8,506 nucleotides of DNA from Salinibacterium sp. GTDB lineage: Bacteria > Actinomycetota > Actinomycetes > Actinomycetales > Microbacteriaceae. The position numbers were made by a program, and so were the translations under genes. Numbering within the stretch: the stretch's first letter is position 1; each line of letters opens with the position of its first letter. The notes under the pieces were generated by a model. It made no database searches. It was not told the origin of the DNA and worked only from the letters and a program-made list of their open reading frames with translations. The stretch is taken from the NCBI GenBank assembly GCA_025352485.1, contig JANXTJ010000224.1, positions 1 through 8,506 of the forward strand, in the 5' to 3' direction. Of this stretch, positions 7,495 to 8,506 are shown piece by piece.

Positions 7495-7563
7495 TTACGG
7501 GACTATACGGTCCTGCCACGCCTTCGGGTAGCCCGGCCACGATTTCACATCAGTATGGACGTG
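7495..7563 (-). pseudogene. unidentified protein C-terminal tail
   Basis: On the - strand one frame reads HVHTDVKSWPGYPKAWQDRI, then VP and TAA. It has high third-position GC and looks like a real protein end, and a terminator-like hairpin follows directly. It has no start codon and overlaps the end of the ABC ATPase remnant in another frame (7545-7563). It may be the tail of a further gene of the lost operon, joined by a deletion. I do not recognise the family. Confidence 0.35.
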
Positions 7564-7691
7564 CCCGCCCCGTTTTCGCCGAGGCGGCCCGGCACGACCT
7601 CTGGTGTGATCTGCATCGATACCCGGTGGCGAACTTCGACGCCGCAGAAAACCTTCGACACCTCGCGCGCTTCAAGATTCGGCGCGCTCAC
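7545..7691 (-). pseudogene. N-terminal remnant of a sugar-type ABC transporter ATPase
   Basis: From a GTG at 7691 the - strand reads 48 residues before TGA. The frame follows the N terminus of RbsA/XylG-like sugar importer ATPases: LEAREVSKVF, then GVEV, VSMQITPEVV, and finally LGENGAGTSILM. The last segment corresponds to the family's LGENGAGKSTLM Walker A. The essential lysine is now Thr44 and the following Ser-Thr is Ser-Ile. A glycine is also missing between Pro30 and Glu31, where the family has PGE. The reading frame stops right after the Walker A, so more than nine tenths of the protein is gone. The piece cannot bind ATP as an ABC protein would. It lies 89 bases behind the isomerase remnant on the same strand. 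The identification rests on motif order over about 48 residues. Confidence 0.7.
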
Positions 7692-7780
7692 TAACGATCT
7701 CGCAGTTCGGTATCACCGGAATTACCCTTGATATCTCCGCGAAGTATTGAGTATTGAGTCGTGACTTTTTCAGTAAACCC

Positions 7781-7963
7781 TTACTCTCTCGTCGCCTGCA
7801 GCGCCGAGAGGAAGTCGAAACTGCGCTGTGCAAGAGCATCCTGGCTCGCCGCTAGCGGTCGCCAGATCGACGCTGCGGTCGCGATCGTGTCGTTCTCACC
7901 TGTGAAACTTTCCAGGTTAAGAGCACCTGTGTAGTTCACCTCGTCCAGGTCATCGAGAAGTCC
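7781..7963 (-). pseudogene. C-terminal remnant of a sugar phosphate isomerase/epimerase
   Basis: The - strand is open for 60 codons up to TAA at 7781-7783. It reads LLDDLDEVNYTGALNLESF, then TGENDTIATAASIWRPLA and SQDALAQRSFDFLSAL. This follows the C terminus of xylose isomerase-like TIM-barrel epimerases. The Glu of NLESF would be a metal-binding active-site glutamate, and ATAASIWRPLA plus the final helix are typical of the actinobacterial members. An in-frame TGA stands immediately upstream (7964-7966) and there is no plausible start, so the rest, some 200 residues or more, is missing. The upstream break coincides with the switch to the AT-rich strip before the DUF222 gene. It is probably part of the same lost sugar operon as the ABC ATPase remnant. 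Confidence 0.72.
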
Positions 7964-7968
7964 TCATT

Positions 7969-8000
7969 TTCTCCTCCACAGTATTCTTCTCCTCCACAGT
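7969..8000. repeat. 14-bp direct repeat, two copies
   Basis: TTCTCCTCCACAGT occurs at 7969-7982 and again at 7987-8000, separated by four bases (18-bp period). It lies next to the end of the truncated isomerase remnant. It could be a slippage duplication, or a duplicated binding site or target sequence. Confidence 0.85.
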
Positions 8001-8039
8001 CGGTATCCCAAAAAGTTGTTGTATTTGCTTATTTCTTCT

Positions 8040-8055
8040 TCGAAGATATGTTCTA
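8040..8055 (+). promoter_or_regulatory. LexA/SOS-box-like operator
   Basis: TCGAAGATATGTTCTA matches the mycobacterial SOS box TCGAAC-N4-GTTCGA at 10 of 12 fixed positions, and the B. subtilis-type CGAACRNRYGTTYG at 12 of 14. It ends 17 bases before the DUF222 ATG and overlaps a possible -10 (TCTAAT at 8052-8057), a position suited to repression. Several 13E12-family genes of M. tuberculosis are, from memory, known LexA targets. Confidence 0.55.
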
Positions 8056-8072
8056 ATGTGAGAGAATTGAAC

Positions 8073-8506
8073 ATGTCCTTCACGCAGTCGTTCGCCACCA
8101 CCGCTCAGTCGGTGGTGGCGCTCGGTCTGCACCCCGCATCGCTTAGCGCCCTCCCCGACGAATCCCTTCTCGCCGCCCACATGCTGCTCACCGATCACCG
8201 TAGGCATGCAGAAACGTACGCGGCGTGGCTTGCCGGTGAAATCGCCCGCCGTTCCTCGCGGGATGCCGGGCACTCGGGTCTCGCGCAGCGCAAAGGTTTC
8301 GGCAGCGCCGAAGCCATGCTGCAAACGCTGTCCCCCGTCAGCCGGGTCGAGGCCACCCAACTCATCGAAGCGGGAAAGCTCATGGTCGCAAGCCCCGATA
8401 CCGCCGCACTCGATACCTCTTCACTCGACACCGCCGCACTTTGGGAGGGCGCACTCGCCGCGGCCCTGCGTTCGGGCGAATTGCATGTCGCCAGCGCTGA
8501 GGCGAT
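8073..8506 (+). CDS. DUF222 / 13E12-repeat HNH endonuclease family protein, 5' part
   Basis: The frame is open from ATG 8073 to the window end (144 full codons) and continues outside. The visible part matches the DUF222 domain of the actinobacterial 13E12 family: LAAHMLLTDHRRHAETYAAW, then LAGEIARRSSRDAGHSGLAQ, RKGFGSAEAMLQTL, SPVSRVEATQLIEAGKLM, and ALRSGELHVASAEA. Family members usually end in an HNH nuclease domain, which would lie beyond 8506 and cannot be confirmed. The biological role of the family is unsettled; copies are often numerous and variable between strains. A weak GAGAG eight bases before the ATG supports the start; GTG at 8058 is in frame but has no better signal. A three-copy pentapeptide repeat occupies residues 109-123. 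A LexA-like site precedes the gene. Confidence 0.88.
   Translation, partial: MSFTQSFATTAQSVVALGLHPASLSALPDESLLAAHMLLTDHRRHAETYAAWLAGEIARRSSRDAGHSGLAQRKGFGSAEAMLQTLSPVSRVEATQLIEAGKLMVASPDTAALDTSSLDTAALWEGALAAALRSGELHVASAEA
8397..8441 (+). repeat. three 15-bp tandem repeats inside the DUF222 gene
   Basis: Units at 8397-8411, 8412-8426 and 8427-8441 encode DTAAL, DTSSL and DTAAL. Units 1 and 3 differ at two bases; unit 2 is more diverged in its middle. The repeats keep the reading frame and fall in the linker between the SRVEAT helix region and the ALWEGALAAAL helix. Confidence 0.85.

Larger units (their letters stand above)
7964..8072. other. AT-rich strip between the relic operon and the DUF222 gene
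   Basis: This stretch is about 38 percent GC by hand count, far below its surroundings. It contains no gene. It holds a 14-bp direct repeat, a run of five A bases, a 10-bp palindrome (8037-8046) and a LexA-like site, so it is most likely the promoter region of the DUF222 gene. It starts exactly where the isomerase remnant breaks off. Confidence 0.6.

Noticed and set aside
7494..7694. A 66-codon + strand open frame with coding-like composition across the gap (it includes ARPVFAEAARHDLWCDL).
   Set aside because: It has no plausible start codon, and the opposite strand in the same place reads as an ABC ATPase N terminus with a recognisable Walker A region. The + frame is best explained as its antisense shadow.
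7709..7726. An imperfect palindrome GGTATCACCGGAATTACC upstream of the ABC ATPase remnant, resembling a LacI-type operator.
   Set aside because: Only the outer four and central four bases are symmetric; with the operon dead there is no support from context.
7744..7757. Tandem GTATTGA heptamer.
   Set aside because: Two copies of seven bases in AT-richer non-coding DNA can arise by chance; nothing else supports a function.
7758..7770. AGTC-GT-GACT followed by a T-run, as a possible intrinsic terminator on the + strand.
   Set aside because: The loop would be two bases, too small to form, and no + strand gene ends here.
7950..8360. A 136-codon open frame on the - strand across the AT-rich strip and the DUF222 start.
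   Set aside because: It runs antisense to the DUF222 domain, whose + strand translation shows clear family motifs; the - strand product resembles nothing and has no proper upstream signals.

Overview
The window looks like a piece of a high-GC actinobacterial chromosome, most likely Microbacteriaceae or a close relative. Supporting signs are GC-rich codon use, GTG starts, a eukaryote-type IleS behind an ileS T-box of the actinobacterial translational kind, the folC-DUF4233-ndk gene order, and a DUF222/HNH (13E12-type) gene at the right edge. Family assignments come from motif recognition only; no database was searched.

Layout. (1) Positions 43-1585, + strand: a VKOR-family quinone-linked thiol oxidoreductase followed by a membrane-anchored DsbA-like thioredoxin-fold protein, together an envelope disulfide-forming pair. 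(2) Positions 1594-1630: a strong GC-rich hairpin between convergent genes. (3) Positions 7414 down to 1641, - strand: a -10-like box, an ileS T-box leader, then ileS, folC, a DUF4233 membrane protein and ndk. The four genes overlap end to end (8, 4 and 4 nt). (4) Positions 7451-7963: no intact gene. On the - strand I can read a C-terminal remnant of a sugar phosphate isomerase/epimerase, an N-terminal remnant of a sugar-type ABC ATPase with a ruined Walker A, an unidentified protein tail ending in TAA, and then a terminator-like hairpin. Together these look like the corpse of a sugar uptake/catabolism operon. (5) Positions 7964-8072: an AT-rich strip with a 14-bp direct repeat and a LexA/SOS-box-like sequence. 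(6) Positions 8073-8506: the 5' part of a DUF222 gene that leaves the window.

How it works together. The T-box lets uncharged tRNA-Ile expose the ileS ribosome binding site. Because every downstream start overlaps the previous stop, that translational control could spread to folate polyglutamylation (FolC) and NTP balancing (Ndk). VKOR would reoxidise the DsbA-like protein using membrane quinone. The right end is accessory: gene decay, a composition shift, and a DNA-damage-type operator before a 13E12-type gene.

I see no CRISPR array, tRNA, rRNA, transposase or clearly new multi-gene system. The observations most worth following are the relic operon, the SOS-like box on the DUF222 gene, and the mutually exclusive T-box helices at the head of a fully overlapping operon.
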